Made by a program: the position numbers and the translations under genes. Under the pieces are notes generated by a model, which was not told the origin of the DNA, ran no database searches, and was given only the letters and a program-made list of their open reading frames with translations. 64,000 nucleotides of DNA, taken from Deinococcus budaensis. Lineage in GTDB: Bacteria > Deinococcota > Deinococci > Deinococcales > Deinococcaceae. The stretch spans positions 434,001 through 498,000 of the forward strand of contig NZ_JACHFN010000001.1 of the NCBI RefSeq assembly GCF_014201885.1. The letters are read 5' to 3'. Of this stretch, positions 12,397 to 28,834 are shown in pieces (the stretch's first letter is position 1; each line of letters begins with the position of its first letter).

Positions 12397-13293
12397 ATGA
12401 CCACCGCCCCGGCTCCTGCCTCTGCCCGGCCCCGCCGCCGCCGCGTGCCTGCCGCGCCGTACCTGTTCATCCTGCCGTACCTGTTGATCTTCGCCGTGTT
12501 CTGGGCGTGGCCGATTCTCAGCTCCTTTCTGCTGTCCTTCCGGGACTCGCGGCTGGGCGAGGGAGCGCCCCTGGGCACCGCCAACTGGTCGCGGCTGCTG
12601 GGGGACGAGTTTTTCCGCACCGCCCTGAGAAACACGCTGGTGATCCTGGCTGTGCAGGTCCCGCTGATGCTGGCGCTGGCGACTGCGCTGGCCGTCGCGC
12701 TCAACAGCCGGCTGCTGCGGCTGCGGGGGCTGTTCCGGTTCGCCTTTTTCGCGCCGCTGGTGGTGGGGACAGTCGCCTACTCGGCGGTGTTCCGGCTGCT
12801 CTTCAACAGCGACTTCGGCATGGTGAACCGCACCCTGACCGGCCTGGGCCTGCCGGCGGTGGACTGGCTCAACCAGCCGCTTCCGGCCATGAGCGTGATC
12901 ATCCTGGCGCTGCTGTGGCGCTGGACCGGCTACAACGCGATCATCCTGCTCGCGGGCCTGCAAGGAATTCCCGAGGACGTGTACGAGGCGGCGGCCCTCG
13001 ACGGCGCGTCGCCCTGGCAGCAGTTCTGGCGCATCACGCTGCCGCTGCTGCGGCCCACGCTGCTGTTTTGCCTGGTCCTGAGCATCATCGGCACGCTGCA
13101 ACTGTTCACCGAACCGGCCCTGATCACCAACAGCGGCCCCGGCAACGCGACCATGACGCTGGGCACCTACCTGTACCAGCAGGGCTTCCGCTCCTTTAAC
13201 TTCGGGTACGCCAGCGCCATCGCCTACACGGTCGCGGCCATCGCGGCGGTGTTCAGCGCCATCCAGCTGCGGCTGTTCGGGCGGGACACGTGA
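12397..13293 (+). CDS. Sugar ABC transporter permease (MalF/UgpA type)
   Basis: This 298-residue inner-membrane protein has about six transmembrane helices. The first (YLFILPYLLIFAVFWAWPIL) is typical of CUT1 sugar permeases. The cytoplasmic EAA loop, which docks the ATPase, reads DVYEAAALDGASPWQQFWRITLPLL. The ATG is preceded by CGAGG. It overlaps the next permease gene by the GTGA junction, so the two subunits are translationally coupled. It works with the binding protein upstream and needs an ATPase from elsewhere, possibly the MsmK/UgpC-like protein at 60997-62268. Confidence 0.92.
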   Translation: MTTAPAPASARPRRRRVPAAPYLFILPYLLIFAVFWAWPILSSFLLSFRDSRLGEGAPLGTANWSRLLGDEFFRTALRNTLVILAVQVPLMLALATALAVALNSRLLRLRGLFRFAFFAPLVVGTVAYSAVFRLLFNSDFGMVNRTLTGLGLPAVDWLNQPLPAMSVIILALLWRWTGYNAIILLAGLQGIPEDVYEAAALDGASPWQQFWRITLPLLRPTLLFCLVLSIIGTLQLFTEPALITNSGPGNATMTLGTYLYQQGFRSFNFGYASAIAYTVAAIAAVFSAIQLRLFGRDT

Positions 13294-14180
13294 CCGTCTC
13301 GACCTCCGGCCCGCTGCCCGGCGCGTCCACCGCGACCCAGCCGGGCGGGATGCGTGCCCGGGACCGCCGGGGCGCGCTGTGGCTGCACCTCGCGCTGCTG
13401 CCGCTGGCCCTGCTGTTTCTGGCGCCGCTGTACCTGATGCTGATTTTCAGCAGTCACCCGGAGACGGCGATCTTCAGTCCCAACCCGCCGCTGTGGTTCG
13501 GCGGGGCCTTCGGGGAGAACTTCGCCCAGCTTCAGGCCGACACCAACTTCCTGCGGACCCTCGCCAACAGCACGGTGATCTCCACCCTGTACACGGTGCT
13601 GAGCATGGGCCTGACCAGCATGGCGGGGTACGCCTTCGCCAAGTTCCAGTTCCCGGGCCGCAACCTGCTGTTCGGGCTGATTCTCGCCACCCTGACCATC
13701 CCGACGTTCGTGACCATCATCCCGCAGTTCATCCTGGTCGCCCGCGACCTGGGCCTCAGCAACACCTACTGGGCCGTAATCCTGCCCACGCTGGCGAACA
13801 CCATCGGCATCTTCTACATGCGCCAGGCTTTCGGGGCGGTGCCCGACGACCTGCTGAACGCGGCACGTATCGACGGGGCGAGCGAAGGCCGCATCTTCTG
13901 GCAGATCGCGCTGCCTATCGTGCGCCCGGCGCTGGCGGCGCTGGCAATCCTGCTGTTCCTGGCGAGCTGGAACGACTACCTCTGGCCCCTGATCGTGCTC
14001 ACGCAAAAAGACAGCTACACCATGCCGGTCGCGCTGGGCACGCTGGTGGGCCTGACCCGCGTGTCGTGGGGCGGGATCATGGTGGGCACCGCCATCGCCA
14101 CCATCCCCTTCCTGATCCTCTTCCTGGCGCTGCAACGCCTGTTCGTGGCGGGCATCGCGGGCGGCGCGGTCAAGGACTGA
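13290..14180 (+). CDS. Sugar ABC transporter permease (MalG/UgpE type)
   Basis: This 296-residue second permease subunit has around six membrane helices and the EAA-loop sequence LLNAARIDGASEGRIFWQIALPIVRPAL. The GTG start at 13290 overlaps the preceding stop codon. An ATG at 13350 (MRARDRRGALWLHLALL) is an alternative that would drop 20 residues of low complexity. The TM1 region is LHLALLPLALLFLAPLYLM. It pairs with the MalF-like subunit to form the CUT1 pore. The beta-galactosidase gene begins 28 nt after the stop. Confidence 0.92.
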   Translation: MTVSTSGPLPGASTATQPGGMRARDRRGALWLHLALLPLALLFLAPLYLMLIFSSHPETAIFSPNPPLWFGGAFGENFAQLQADTNFLRTLANSTVISTLYTVLSMGLTSMAGYAFAKFQFPGRNLLFGLILATLTIPTFVTIIPQFILVARDLGLSNTYWAVILPTLANTIGIFYMRQAFGAVPDDLLNAARIDGASEGRIFWQIALPIVRPALAALAILLFLASWNDYLWPLIVLTQKDSYTMPVALGTLVGLTRVSWGGIMVGTAIATIPFLILFLALQRLFVAGIAGGAVKD

Positions 14181-14208
14181 ACCTTTTTTCCCTTCCTCCG
14201 GAGCGTGA

Positions 14209-16203
<1,995 letters not shown>

Positions 16204-16235
16204 GGCTCCGGGCACGGGCCTGGCCCGCCCGCGAG

Positions 16236-16259
16236 GCGACCTGCGAGGGTCGCTTTTTT
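16236..16259 (+). terminator. Intrinsic terminator after the GH42 gene
   Basis: GCGACC (16236-16241) pairs with GGTCGC (16248-16253), and TTTTTT follows at 16254-16259. It closes the sugar operon upstream of the uvrA promoter. Confidence 0.8.
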
Positions 16260-16341
16260 GTGGCCTGTTGCGCGTGCGCGCCCGGTCCGCGGATCACGGC
16301 CTGGGCCCAGGCTTTGGCGGTCGCCCTGACCGCGAAAGGGG

Positions 16342-16350
16342 TGTTAGAAT
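16342..16350 (+). promoter_or_regulatory. Extended -10 promoter of uvrA
   Basis: TGTTAGAAT fits the extended -10 form TGnTANNNT. No good -35 is seen at the proper distance, as is common for extended -10 promoters. Transcription would start near 16357, giving a leader of about 98 nt. Confidence 0.5.
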
Positions 16351-16366
16351 GGCCTGTTTCAGAGCG

Positions 16367-16384
16367 AAGGACGACCACGTCCTT
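16367..16384 (+). promoter_or_regulatory. Inverted repeat in the uvrA leader
   Basis: AAGGACG (16367-16373) and CGTCCTT (16378-16384) form a perfect 7-bp inverted repeat around ACCA, beginning about 10 nt after the expected transcription start. It could be an operator or a 5' stem-loop. It does not resemble the Deinococcus radiation/desiccation response motif. Confidence 0.4.
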
Positions 16385-16454
16385 ACGCACCCGGCAGAAT
16401 CCCTCTGACGGCGCCCGGCACGTCTCCGCGCCGTTGTCCAAAGGAGCTGTGAGC

Positions 16455-19489
<3,035 letters not shown>

Positions 19490-19493
<4 letters not shown>

Positions 19494-20206
19494 CGGCTCC
19501 GGCGGTGGGGGCGGCCCCCCAGGCGGGCCGCGTCTCGCCCGTCTGGACCGTCCTGCGCCTGCTGGGCGGCTGGGCCACGCTGGGGGTGCTGGCCTACTTC
19601 ATGTGGACGCCGGGCGACTGGCCGGTGCGGCTGCTCGCCTGGGTGCTGCTCACGATCCTGGCCGACGAGTTCGGCGGGTGGTTCGGGTATCTGGGCGCGG
19701 CGCTGGGGGGGCTGGCTTTTTTCGCGCCCGCTGCGCCGCCCGCCCAGTGGGCCGTGATCGTGCCGCTGGTGGGCGGGGCGCTGGTCGCGCTGCTGCTGGT
19801 CAAGCACTCGGGCGGGCCGTTCGTGCTGCCCTTTGCGGCCCTGATCTTCGCGCTGCCGCTGCTGGCAGTCGGGCGTTTCGGCACCCGGCTCGATCCGGGC
19901 CTGACGCTGCCCGCCAACGCCACCTTTCAGCGCACCGCCCTGACCGCGATGCTGCTGGGGGTGGGCTTCAGCTTCGTGCGGCAGCTGATCGGGGTGGCGC
20001 GCCGGGCCAGCGTGCGGCGCGGCGCGGCGCGGGCGGCGGCCCTTGCGGGGGCGGCTCCGACTCTAGCCGCGCCTCCTGTTGCTGTCCCCACGGCCCCTGT
20101 GCCCACCGCTCCCGTGGCCGCGGCCACCGCCCCCACCGCCGACGCCGACGAGGTGATCGTCGCGGCGCCTGCCCCGGCCACGCAGGAGCCGCGGCGTCCG
20201 GGGTAA
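19490..20206 (+). CDS. Integral membrane protein of unknown function, coupled to uvrA
   Basis: I do not recognise this 238-residue protein. About six hydrophobic helices span its first 180 residues, including [60 protein letters not shown] and [17 protein letters not shown]. After a basic stretch ([13 protein letters not shown]) comes a low-complexity Pro/Ala/Thr tail rich in TAP repeats. The GTG start overlaps the uvrA stop codon in GTGA, so translation is probably coupled to uvrA. Nothing in the sequence identifies a transport or enzymatic role. Confidence 0.65.
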
Positions 20207-20269
20207 CCCCTCTCCTGGCGCTGGCGCGCCCCCGGGTCATCCGCCCGCCCCAAGCTCCGGGGCGGGCGA

Positions 20270-20275
20270 TACAAT
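20270..20275 (+). promoter_or_regulatory. -10 box TACAAT of the DsbA-like gene
   Basis: TACAAT ends 7 nt before the GTG start at 20283, in the leaderless arrangement. Confidence 0.6.
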
Positions 20276-20282
20276 TGGGGGC

Positions 20283-20966
20283 GTGACCAGACTTCAAGGC
20301 AACAACCAGAACCGCACGGTGCTGGTGATCGGCACCCTGATCGCCGCCGTGCTGATCGCGCTGGCGCTGCTGGCCGTGCGCGGCAGGCCTGCGGCGGGCA
20401 CCGTCAGTTTCGATCTGGAAGGCCAGCCGGTGCTGGGGCAGGCGGACGCGCCCGTGACGGTGGTCGTGTTCGAGGATTTCAAGTGCCCCAACTGCAAGCG
20501 GTTCGAGGAAGAGTCGCTGCCGCAGATTCGTGAGCAGTACCTCGACACCGGCAAGGCCAAGCTGGTGTCCATGAATTTCCCGTTCCTGGCCGAGAACTTC
20601 CGCCTGCCGGTGGACGACAGCAAGTTCGCCGCGCAGGCCGCCGAGTGCGCCTACCTCCAGGGCGGCAGCGCGGCCTACGAGCAGCTCAAGCAGCTCATCT
20701 TCCGCGCGCAGGGACCCGAGAGCGAGGTCTGGGCCACCAAGGCCCGGCTCAAGGACCTGGCGCAAAACGTCGAGGGGCTGGACCAGGCCCAGTTCGCCAC
20801 CTGCCTGGACACCGACCAGACGGCCGCCGCCGTGGACGCCGACGAGCGGCAGGCGATCAACGCCCGCGCGACCGGGACACCCGCCATCTACGTAAACGGC
20901 CAGCCGGTCGCCAGCTACGACGCGAGGGCGGTGGGCGCGGCCATCGACGCGGCCAGCCAGAACTGA
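20283..20966 (+). CDS. DsbA/BdbD-like thiol-disulfide oxidoreductase
   Basis: This 227-residue protein has an N-terminal membrane anchor ([20 protein letters not shown]) and a thioredoxin-fold domain. The active site is CPNC within [18 protein letters not shown], and the cis-Pro loop is GTPAIYVNG. It probably introduces or isomerises disulfides in exported proteins on the outer face of the membrane. The gene is followed 10 bp later by a BdbC/DsbB-like gene, its likely reoxidation partner. GTG is the start, with a TACAAT box 7 nt upstream and no Shine-Dalgarno sequence. Confidence 0.9.
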   Translation: MTRLQGNNQNRTVLVIGTLIAAVLIALALLAVRGRPAAGTVSFDLEGQPVLGQADAPVTVVVFEDFKCPNCKRFEEESLPQIREQYLDTGKAKLVSMNFPFLAENFRLPVDDSKFAAQAAECAYLQGGSAAYEQLKQLIFRAQGPESEVWATKARLKDLAQNVEGLDQAQFATCLDTDQTAAAVDADERQAINARATGTPAIYVNGQPVASYDARAVGAAIDAASQN

Positions 20967-20976
20967 GCGTGCCGGC

Positions 20977-21417
<441 letters not shown>

Positions 21418-21445
21418 GCCGCGCCCGGCGTTCCTCCCTGCCCCC

Positions 21446-21465
21446 GGGCCGACCTCGTTCGGCCC
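21446..21465. terminator. Hairpin between convergent bdbC and SDR genes
   Basis: GGGCCGA and TCGGCCC form a 7-bp stem with a 6-nt loop between two convergent genes. There is no long T tract, so termination strength is uncertain. Confidence 0.35.
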
Positions 21466-21487
21466 GTGTTCTCAGCCTGACGGCGCC

Positions 21488-22270
21488 CTAGACGGGCCGC
21501 CCCGCCATCATGAAGCTGGCGGTCATGCCGCCGTCTACCGGCAGGATCGCGCCGGTCAGGAAGCTGGCCTCCGGGCTGCCCAGAAAGTACACGGCGGCGG
21601 CGACCTCGCGCGGCTCGCCCAGGCGGCGCAGGGCGTGCAGGTCCTCGTAGTCGCGGCGGGTCTGGCGGGGGTCGCCGCTGCCCGCGATGGCCTGCAAGAC
21701 CCCTTCGGTGGCGATGGCGCCGGGCGCGACCGCGTTGACCCGTACCCCGCGCGGCGCGAGGTCGAGGGCCATCGCGCGGGTCAGGTTGACCAGGCCGCCC
21801 TTGCTGGCGTTGTAGGCGGCGTTGTTCTGCTCGGCAAACAGGCCCTGGACGCTGGCGACGTTCACGACCGCGCCGCCGGGCGGCAACAGGTCGATCAGCG
21901 CGCGGGTCAGCAGCAGCGGCGCGGTCAGGTTGACGGCCAGCGTGCGGCTCCAGCCACGCTCGCTGACCTCCAGCACGCTGCCGGGGGCGTCCTGATACGC
22001 GGCGTTGTTCACCAGCACGCCCACCGTGCCGAGGTCCTGGGCGGCGCGCAGGATCCGCCCGCGCCCGGCGGCGCTGCCCACGTCGGCCTTGACCCGCAGG
22101 TGGCCGCGCAACACGGGCGGCAGGTTGAGGTCCACGCTGAGCACCGTGTGCCCCCGTTCGGCATACAGCTCGGCGACGGCCCGCCCGATGCCGCGCGCCG
22201 CTCCGGTCACGAGGACCGTGCCGGGAGGCGTGGGCGCGGCGGGGGGAGCGGTCTGGCTCTTGCGGCTCAT
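21488..22270 (-). CDS. Short-chain dehydrogenase/reductase (SDR)
   Basis: This 260-residue classical SDR has the cofactor motif [13 protein letters not shown] and NNAAY after strand 4. The catalytic Ser is in VNVASVQG, the Tyr/Lys pair in AAYNASKGG, and the C-terminal PVDGG motif is typical of the family. The substrate cannot be deduced. The ATG at 22270 is preceded by CACACT, a weak -10 variant 6 nt upstream. It is divergent from the HAD phosphatase gene, with about 100 bp between the starts. Confidence 0.88.
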   Translation of the reverse strand: MSRKSQTAPPAAPTPPGTVLVTGAARGIGRAVAELYAERGHTVLSVDLNLPPVLRGHLRVKADVGSAAGRGRILRAAQDLGTVGVLVNNAAYQDAPGSVLEVSERGWSRTLAVNLTAPLLLTRALIDLLPPGGAVVNVASVQGLFAEQNNAAYNASKGGLVNLTRAMALDLAPRGVRVNAVAPGAIATEGVLQAIAGSGDPRQTRRDYEDLHALRRLGEPREVAAAVYFLGSPEASFLTGAILPVDGGMTASFMMAGRPV

Positions 22271-22360
22271 AGGGGCAGTGTGCGGCCCCGTCACCTGCCC
22301 TGTGGCGGCGGCTAAAGGGGCGCTCAAGGGCACCCGGCCGGGTGGGCAGGCCGCGCCCTC

Positions 22361-22366
22361 TACCCT
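22361..22366 (+). promoter_or_regulatory. -10 box TACCCT of the HAD gene
   Basis: TACCCT ends 6 nt before the ATG at 22373, the leaderless arrangement. Confidence 0.6.
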
Positions 22367-22372
22367 GGAACG

Positions 22373-23053
22373 ATGACCCTGGACACGGCCCTGAATCCCC
22401 ATCGCCTGCGCGGCGTCCTGCTGGATGTGGACGGCACCCTGATCGACTCGAACATGGCCCATGCCCGCGCCTGGGGGGCTTCTCTGCGGGACGCGGGCTT
22501 CGAGCGTGCCCCCGAGGAAATTTTTCCCCTGATCGGCATGGGCGGCGACAAGCTGGTCCCCGAGCTGACCGGCGAGGACGGCGAGAGCGCGGTTGGTGGG
22601 CGCCTCACGCAGGGCTGGCTGGAGCATTTCAAGACGCTGATCCCCGAGCTGGAGCCGACCCGGGGCGCGCGGGCGCTGCTGGAGGGCCTGCGGGCGCGGG
22701 GGCTGCGGGTGGTCCTGGCGACCAGCGGGGAAGCCGAGGTCGTGGACAGCCTGCTGGAACAGGCCGGGCTGGCCGACCTGAAGCTTGACCGCGTGAGCAG
22801 CAGCGACGTGGAGAACAGCAAGCCCGACCCCGACCTGATCCAGGCCGGGCTGGAAAAGCTGGGGCTGCCGCCGGAAGCCGCCCTGATGGTGGGCGACACC
22901 CCCTACGACGCCGAGGCTGCGCGCAAGGCCGGGGTCCCCTGCGTCCTGCTGCGCTGCGGCGGTCACCCGGAAGCTGAGGAGCACGACCTCGTGCTGGATG
23001 ACCCCCAGGCGCTGCTGGAGGCGCTGGAGCGGGTGGGCACGTCAGGCCGGTAA
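22373..23053 (+). CDS. HAD-superfamily hydrolase (phosphoglycolate-phosphatase-like)
   Basis: This 226-residue HAD phosphatase has motif [13 protein letters not shown] (nucleophile Asp), motif II LATSGE, a Lys in ENSKPDPDL (motif III) and motif [14 protein letters not shown]. The cap is of the C1 type. Phosphoglycolate, beta-phosphoglucomutase or sugar-phosphate activities are all possible. The start is ATG 22373 with a TACCCT box just upstream. It is followed by a very strong inverted repeat shared with the convergent small membrane protein gene. Confidence 0.88.
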   Translation: MTLDTALNPHRLRGVLLDVDGTLIDSNMAHARAWGASLRDAGFERAPEEIFPLIGMGGDKLVPELTGEDGESAVGGRLTQGWLEHFKTLIPELEPTRGARALLEGLRARGLRVVLATSGEAEVVDSLLEQAGLADLKLDRVSSSDVENSKPDPDLIQAGLEKLGLPPEAALMVGDTPYDAEAARKAGVPCVLLRCGGHPEAEEHDLVLDDPQALLEALERVGTSGR

Positions 23054-23071
23054 AGCCGTTCCCGGAGGAAT

Positions 23072-23127
23072 GCCGGGCCAGGGCCGGTGCAGGTCCGGCC
23101 CTTCTTCTGCGGCGGCCCTGGCCCGGC
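23072..23127. terminator. Long inverted repeat, probable bidirectional terminator
   Basis: GCCGGGCCAGGGCCG (23072-23086) and CGGCCCTGGCCCGGC (23113-23127) form a perfect 15-bp stem with a 26-nt loop between convergent genes. No T tract adjoins the + strand arm. Confidence 0.55.
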
Positions 23128-23301
23128 TCAGCCGTTTTCCCGCACTTCGCGCAGCAGCCAGAAGCCCAGCGCGTCGAGCAAGGCGACCATCGCCAGCGAG
23201 CCGAGGCCGGGCAACCACTCGCCGCGCCCGAACTGGAAGACCAGCGCGGTCAGGCCGCCCACGTTGAGCAAGACCAGCAGGGTCACCAACAGGCCGGGCA
23301 T
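23128..23301 (-). CDS. Small two-helix membrane protein, 57 aa
   Basis: This 57-residue protein has two hydrophobic segments (LLVTLLVLLNVGGLTALVFQF and LGSLAMVALLDALGFWLL) and a short charged end (REVRENG). I do not recognise a family. Its ATG shares one base with the stop codon of the IMPase gene (TGATG), so it is likely translated by re-initiation in the same operon. Its 3' end abuts a strong inverted repeat, which supports it being a real last gene. Confidence 0.55.
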   Translation of the reverse strand: MPGLLVTLLVLLNVGGLTALVFQFGRGEWLPGLGSLAMVALLDALGFWLLREVRENG

Positions 23302-24119
23302 CAGTTCCCGCCCCCGCCGCCGAGCGCTCCACGCAGCAGGGTCAGCAGCTCGGCGTGCAGGTGGCCGTTGCTGGCGATCAGGACCTCGCCGCCGGGGGTG
23401 GGGCGGCCCTGGGCGTCGGTGACCCGTCCGCCCGCCTCCTGCACGAGCAGGCTGCCTGCCGCCGCGTCCCAGGGCTTGAGGCCGGTCTCCCAGTAGGCGT
23501 CCATGCGCCCGCAGGCGACGTTGCACAGGTCGAGCGCGGCGGCGCCGGGGCGGCGAATCGGCACACCCAGCCGCAGCAGCGCCTGCACGGGCGCCAGATT
23601 ACGCCCGCCGCTCTGGTCGTAGGGAAAACCGGTGGACACCAGCGCGGGCGTGGTCAGGGTGGGGGTCGCGCTGACCGTCAGGCGCTCGCCGTTCAGGAGG
23701 GCGCTGCCGCCCCGCACGGCCGTGAACAGCTCCTGGCGGCTGGGGTCGAACACGGCCCCCACCACCGCCTCGCCGCGCACTTCCAGCGCCACCGAGGCGC
23801 AGTAGACCGGAAAGCCGTGCGCGTAGTTCACGGTGCCGTCGAGCGGATCGACCACCCAGCGCAGCGGGGCGTCCGCCGCCCCGTCCGCCGCACCCTGGCC
23901 CAGCCCCTCCTCCTCGCCCAGCACGGCGTGGTCGGGGTAACGGCGGGCGATCACCTCACGGATGGCGGCCTCGGCCAGCCCGTCCACCTCGGTCACCAGG
24001 TCGCTGGAGGAGGACTTGCTGCGGATATCGAGCGGCCTCCCCACATGCGCGAGGTGAATCGCCCCGGCGGTGCGGGCCGCCTCCACCGCCACGGCCAGCG
24101 CTTCTTGCAGATCGAGCAT
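23301..24119 (-). CDS. Inositol monophosphatase family phosphatase
   Basis: This 272-residue Mg-dependent phosphatase has the family signatures VTEVDGLAEAAI, VLGEEEG (metal ligands), WVVDPLDGTVNYAHGFP and LKPWDAAAGSLLVQEAGG. Bacterial members act on inositol-1-phosphate, fructose-1,6-bisphosphate, NADP or PAP. The sequence alone does not choose between them. The ATG at 24119 has TACACT 6 nt upstream. The small membrane protein gene follows with a TGATG junction. Confidence 0.92.
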   Translation of the reverse strand: MLDLQEALAVAVEAARTAGAIHLAHVGRPLDIRSKSSSSDLVTEVDGLAEAAIREVIARRYPDHAVLGEEEGLGQGAADGAADAPLRWVVDPLDGTVNYAHGFPVYCASVALEVRGEAVVGAVFDPSRQELFTAVRGGSALLNGERLTVSATPTLTTPALVSTGFPYDQSGGRNLAPVQALLRLGVPIRRPGAAALDLCNVACGRMDAYWETGLKPWDAAAGSLLVQEAGGRVTDAQGRPTPGGEVLIASNGHLHAELLTLLRGALGGGGGN

Positions 24120-24125
24120 GGGGCG

Positions 24126-24131
24126 AGTGTA
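24126..24131 (-). promoter_or_regulatory. -10 box TACACT of the IMPase gene
   Basis: On the minus strand TACACT ends 6 nt before ATG 24119, with no Shine-Dalgarno sequence. Confidence 0.6.
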
Positions 24132-24174
24132 GAGGAGCGGCAGGCTCCCCCCTGCCCCAGGCGGCAGCCAGTGC

Positions 24175-24777
24175 CTAGAGGGCGGCCCCACGTGCCCGCA
24201 CCTCGGCGGCGGCCCGCTCGTCCCCGGCCTCCTGAAAGTCGGCGTGCGCCTGCCCGTACTCGGCGCGGGCGGTGTCGGGGTCGCCCGACCCGGCCGCCAG
24301 ATCTCCCAGCGCCCGGTGAACGCAGCCCCGCGTCATAGGGTCGTCCGCCTCGCGCGCGTCGGCCAGGGCGGCCGCCAGGGCCGCCCGCGCCGCTTCCCCC
24401 TCCCCCAGCGCCAGGCGGCACAGGCCGAGTTCGTACCCGTTCACCGCCCGCTTGAAAGCGCGTTCTGCGGGCGGCAGGGACCCGATCAGCTCGCGTTCGT
24501 GGCCAAACAGCCTCAGCGCCGCGTGCAGGTCTCCCGCGAGGCGTTCGACCATGCCGAGCTGGTGAACGTAGAGGTGCTCGCGCGGCTCGCCCGCATGAGC
24601 GTCTCGCAACCGGGCGTAGACGGCCCGGCCCTCCGCGAAGAGGCCCGCATGTGCCAAGGCGTAGCCCAGCGCCATCTGCCCGGCGTCCGAGGCGAGCAGG
24701 GCCGGATCGGCCTCCAGCAAGGCCCGCGCCCGCGCGTTGTCTCCCCCGTTGATCGCGTCCCAGACTTCAGCGAGCAT
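24175..24777 (-). CDS. TPR-like repeat protein
   Basis: This 200-residue, nearly all-helical protein has repeated alanine-rich helix pairs: ALLASDAGQMALGYALAHAGLFAEGRAVYARLRDA, HLYVHQLGMVERLAGDLHAALRLFG and LGDLAAGSGDPDTARAEYGQAHADFQEAGDERAA. It resembles tetratricopeptide repeats with about 4-5 units. It is probably a cytoplasmic protein-interaction scaffold, and no catalytic domain is seen. The ATG at 24777 has TATGCT 6 nt upstream. Confidence 0.75.
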   Translation of the reverse strand: MLAEVWDAINGGDNARARALLEADPALLASDAGQMALGYALAHAGLFAEGRAVYARLRDAHAGEPREHLYVHQLGMVERLAGDLHAALRLFGHERELIGSLPPAERAFKRAVNGYELGLCRLALGEGEAARAALAAALADAREADDPMTRGCVHRALGDLAAGSGDPDTARAEYGQAHADFQEAGDERAAAEVRARGAAL

Positions 24778-24783
24778 GGGGAC

Positions 24784-24789
24784 AGCATA
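24784..24789 (-). promoter_or_regulatory. -10 box TATGCT of the TPR-like gene
   Basis: On the minus strand TATGCT ends 6 nt before ATG 24777, the leaderless arrangement. Confidence 0.6.
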
Positions 24790-24856
24790 GGCGGCGGGAG
24801 GCGGGGCGGGGGCACCCAGCTCCCCCGCTTCCTCCCGCCGCTGCAACGGACGGAGG

Positions 24857-25396
24857 CTACTTGCCTTTGCCCTTGCCGGGCTTCTCGCCCTTCTCCGGCT
24901 TTTCGGGCTTCTCGGGTTTTTCCGGCTTCTCACGCTCGGCGCTGTCCCCGCGCCCGGTGTCGGCCCGCCCGGCCTGGCGGTTCACCAGCGCGCTCAACGG
25001 CAGCGAGAGCGTCTGGCCGCCCGGCCCGGCGACCTCGAACTTGATCGCGCCGGGCTTGCCGAGGTCGCGCGCCAGGGGAAAGGAGGTGGCCTCGCCCTGT
25101 CCGGCGGGCGGCGTGACCTGCACGGTCCGGGCGTCCGAGAGGGTGGCCCCGGCGACCAGCACCACGGTCCCGTCGGGGGTGAGGGTCCCGATGACGGCCC
25201 CGGCCGCGTTCACGAGCTGCACCTGGCCGCCCGCCGCGAGGAAGGCCTTCACCGCGTCCGTCTGGGTGCGGGTGACCGAGGCGGGCAGGGTGCCGGGCAG
25301 GCGCACGGGGGCGGGCGGGGAGGTGGTCTGGGCCTGGGCGCCCGCGAGGCCGAGGGTCAAGGCGGCCAGCAGCACGGTCTTGATGGGATGGGTCAC
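24857..25396 (-). CDS. Secreted protein with a Lys/Glu/Pro repeat tail
   Basis: This 179-residue protein has a signal peptide (KTVLLAALTLGLAGAQAQ) and a beta-rich central part (QVQLVNAAGAVIGTLTPDGTVVL). A highly charged tail of repeated EKP units ends in GEKPGKGKGK. I do not recognise the family. The GTG start at 25396 is supported by AGGAGG 7 nt upstream. The tail is coded by six 9-bp repeats (24881-24934), so its length may vary between strains. A cell-surface or periplasmic role, perhaps electrostatic binding, is only inference. Confidence 0.6.
   Translation of the reverse strand: MTHPIKTVLLAALTLGLAGAQAQTTSPPAPVRLPGTLPASVTRTQTDAVKAFLAAGGQVQLVNAAGAVIGTLTPDGTVVLVAGATLSDARTVQVTPPAGQGEATSFPLARDLGKPGAIKFEVAGPGGQTLSLPLSALVNRQAGRADTGRGDSAEREKPEKPEKPEKPEKGEKPGKGKGK
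24881..24934 (-). repeat. 9-bp tandem repeat coding for EKP units
   Basis: Six adjacent 9-bp units of the form CTTCTCSGG (plus-strand sense) encode the Glu-Lys-Pro/Gly repeats at the C-terminus of the secreted protein. Confidence 0.7.
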
Positions 25397-25514
25397 GCAA
25401 AAACCTCCTGAAGGGGATGGGGGGGGGAAGCCCGGCCAGACTTCACGGCCGAACTGACCTGCACCTGACGCCGGGCCGGGAAGCCCTTGAGCGTTTTGGC
25501 GGCCTGCTCACAGT

Positions 25515-25544
25515 GGGGGGACGCGGCGGGGGGGGCAGTGGGGG
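25515..25544 (+). other. G-tract cluster at the purB promoter
   Basis: G runs of 6, 8 and 5 (25515-25520, 25528-25535, 25540-25544) occupy the place where a -35 element would be expected, immediately before the TACGCT -10 box. They may form a G-quadruplex on the non-template strand. Confidence 0.35.
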
Positions 25545-25547
25545 TGC

Positions 25548-26864
<1,317 letters not shown>

Positions 26865-26868
<4 letters not shown>

Positions 26869-27704
26869 GCGGGCAGGCGGATCGCACGCTCCGCCTGATG
26901 GCGGATTACGAGCGCTGGCCGCTGTGGATGTCCCTGGAGAACGTGGATCCGCTGACGCTCATGCTCGCGCCGGAGCTGACGGCACGCCTGCTGAGCTGGG
27001 CTGAGGCATTCGACTCGTCCCTGGACATGGAAAACGCCCCCGCCCCCCTCCCCATGCAGGCTGCCTTCCTGCGGGACGGCGAGGACGAGCGGCATTCTTT
27101 CGAGCGCGAGGGCCACACCCTCTGGCGCCTGCTGCAAGCGGCGCGGCCCGACCTGCACGTCACCTATCACAGCACGCTGCTGGGGCGCGAGCTGAATCCC
27201 GACGAGGACGAGCTGCTGGACCTGCTGGACGACGCGGGCAAGGTGCGCGGCGTGCTGTGGCGCTCGGCGTCGGAGGGGGTGCGGCACAAGCGGGGGGTCA
27301 CGGCGTTTCTCCGCAACAGCCGGGGCGAGGTGTTCTTTCCCCGCCGCGCGGCCCACAAGACCCGCTGGCCGGGGGCGCTGGACTTCAGCGTGGGCGGGCT
27401 GGTGCTGGCGGGGGAAACCTTCGAGGAGGGCTTTCGGCGCGAGACGCGGGAGGAACTGAACCTCGACCCCCCGGACCACCCCGGGCGCCTGCTAGGCGAA
27501 TTCTCGCCCTGGGGCACCGGGCTGCGATGCTTTACCCGCGTCTACGAGATTCGGTCGGACGCGACTCCCGCCTTCAACCCGCTGGATTTCAGCGAGGGCG
27601 TCTGGCTCGCGCCGGGGCGGGTCTTTGCCCTGGCCGACGCGGGCGAGGCGGTCAACGGCGACCTGTTGGAAGTACTGCGCCTGACATACGGCAAGTCACA
27701 GTGA
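26865..27704 (+). CDS. Nudix hydrolase with N-terminal extension
   Basis: This 279-residue protein has a Nudix domain in its C-terminal half. The Nudix box reads GLVLAGETFEEGFRRETREELNL, matching GX5EX7REUXEEXGU except that the last Gly is Asn. Nearby FFPRRAAHKTRWPGALDFSVGG is typical of the IPP-isomerase-like or YfcD-like branch. The N-terminal 130 residues (YERWPLWMSLENVDPLTL...) are of unknown fold. The GTG start overlaps the purB stop. ATG at 26898 is an alternative. It likely hydrolyses a nucleoside-diphosphate derivative, with the substrate unknown. Confidence 0.82.
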
Positions 27705-27711
27705 CTCTTGA

Positions 27712-28817
<1,106 letters not shown>

Positions 28818-28818
<1 letters not shown>

Positions 28819-28834
28819 GCGGCGGCAAGCCGCT
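28818..28834. terminator. Short hairpin between convergent lysY and the response-regulator gene
   Basis: AGCGGC and GCCGCT form a 6-bp stem with a 5-nt loop, covering both stop codon regions. No T tract follows, so function is uncertain. Confidence 0.3.

Noticed and set aside
16260..16454. Radiation/desiccation response motif near uvrA
   Set aside because: I looked for a palindrome like TTATGNCATNNNCATAA and found none. The only inverted repeat has a different sequence.
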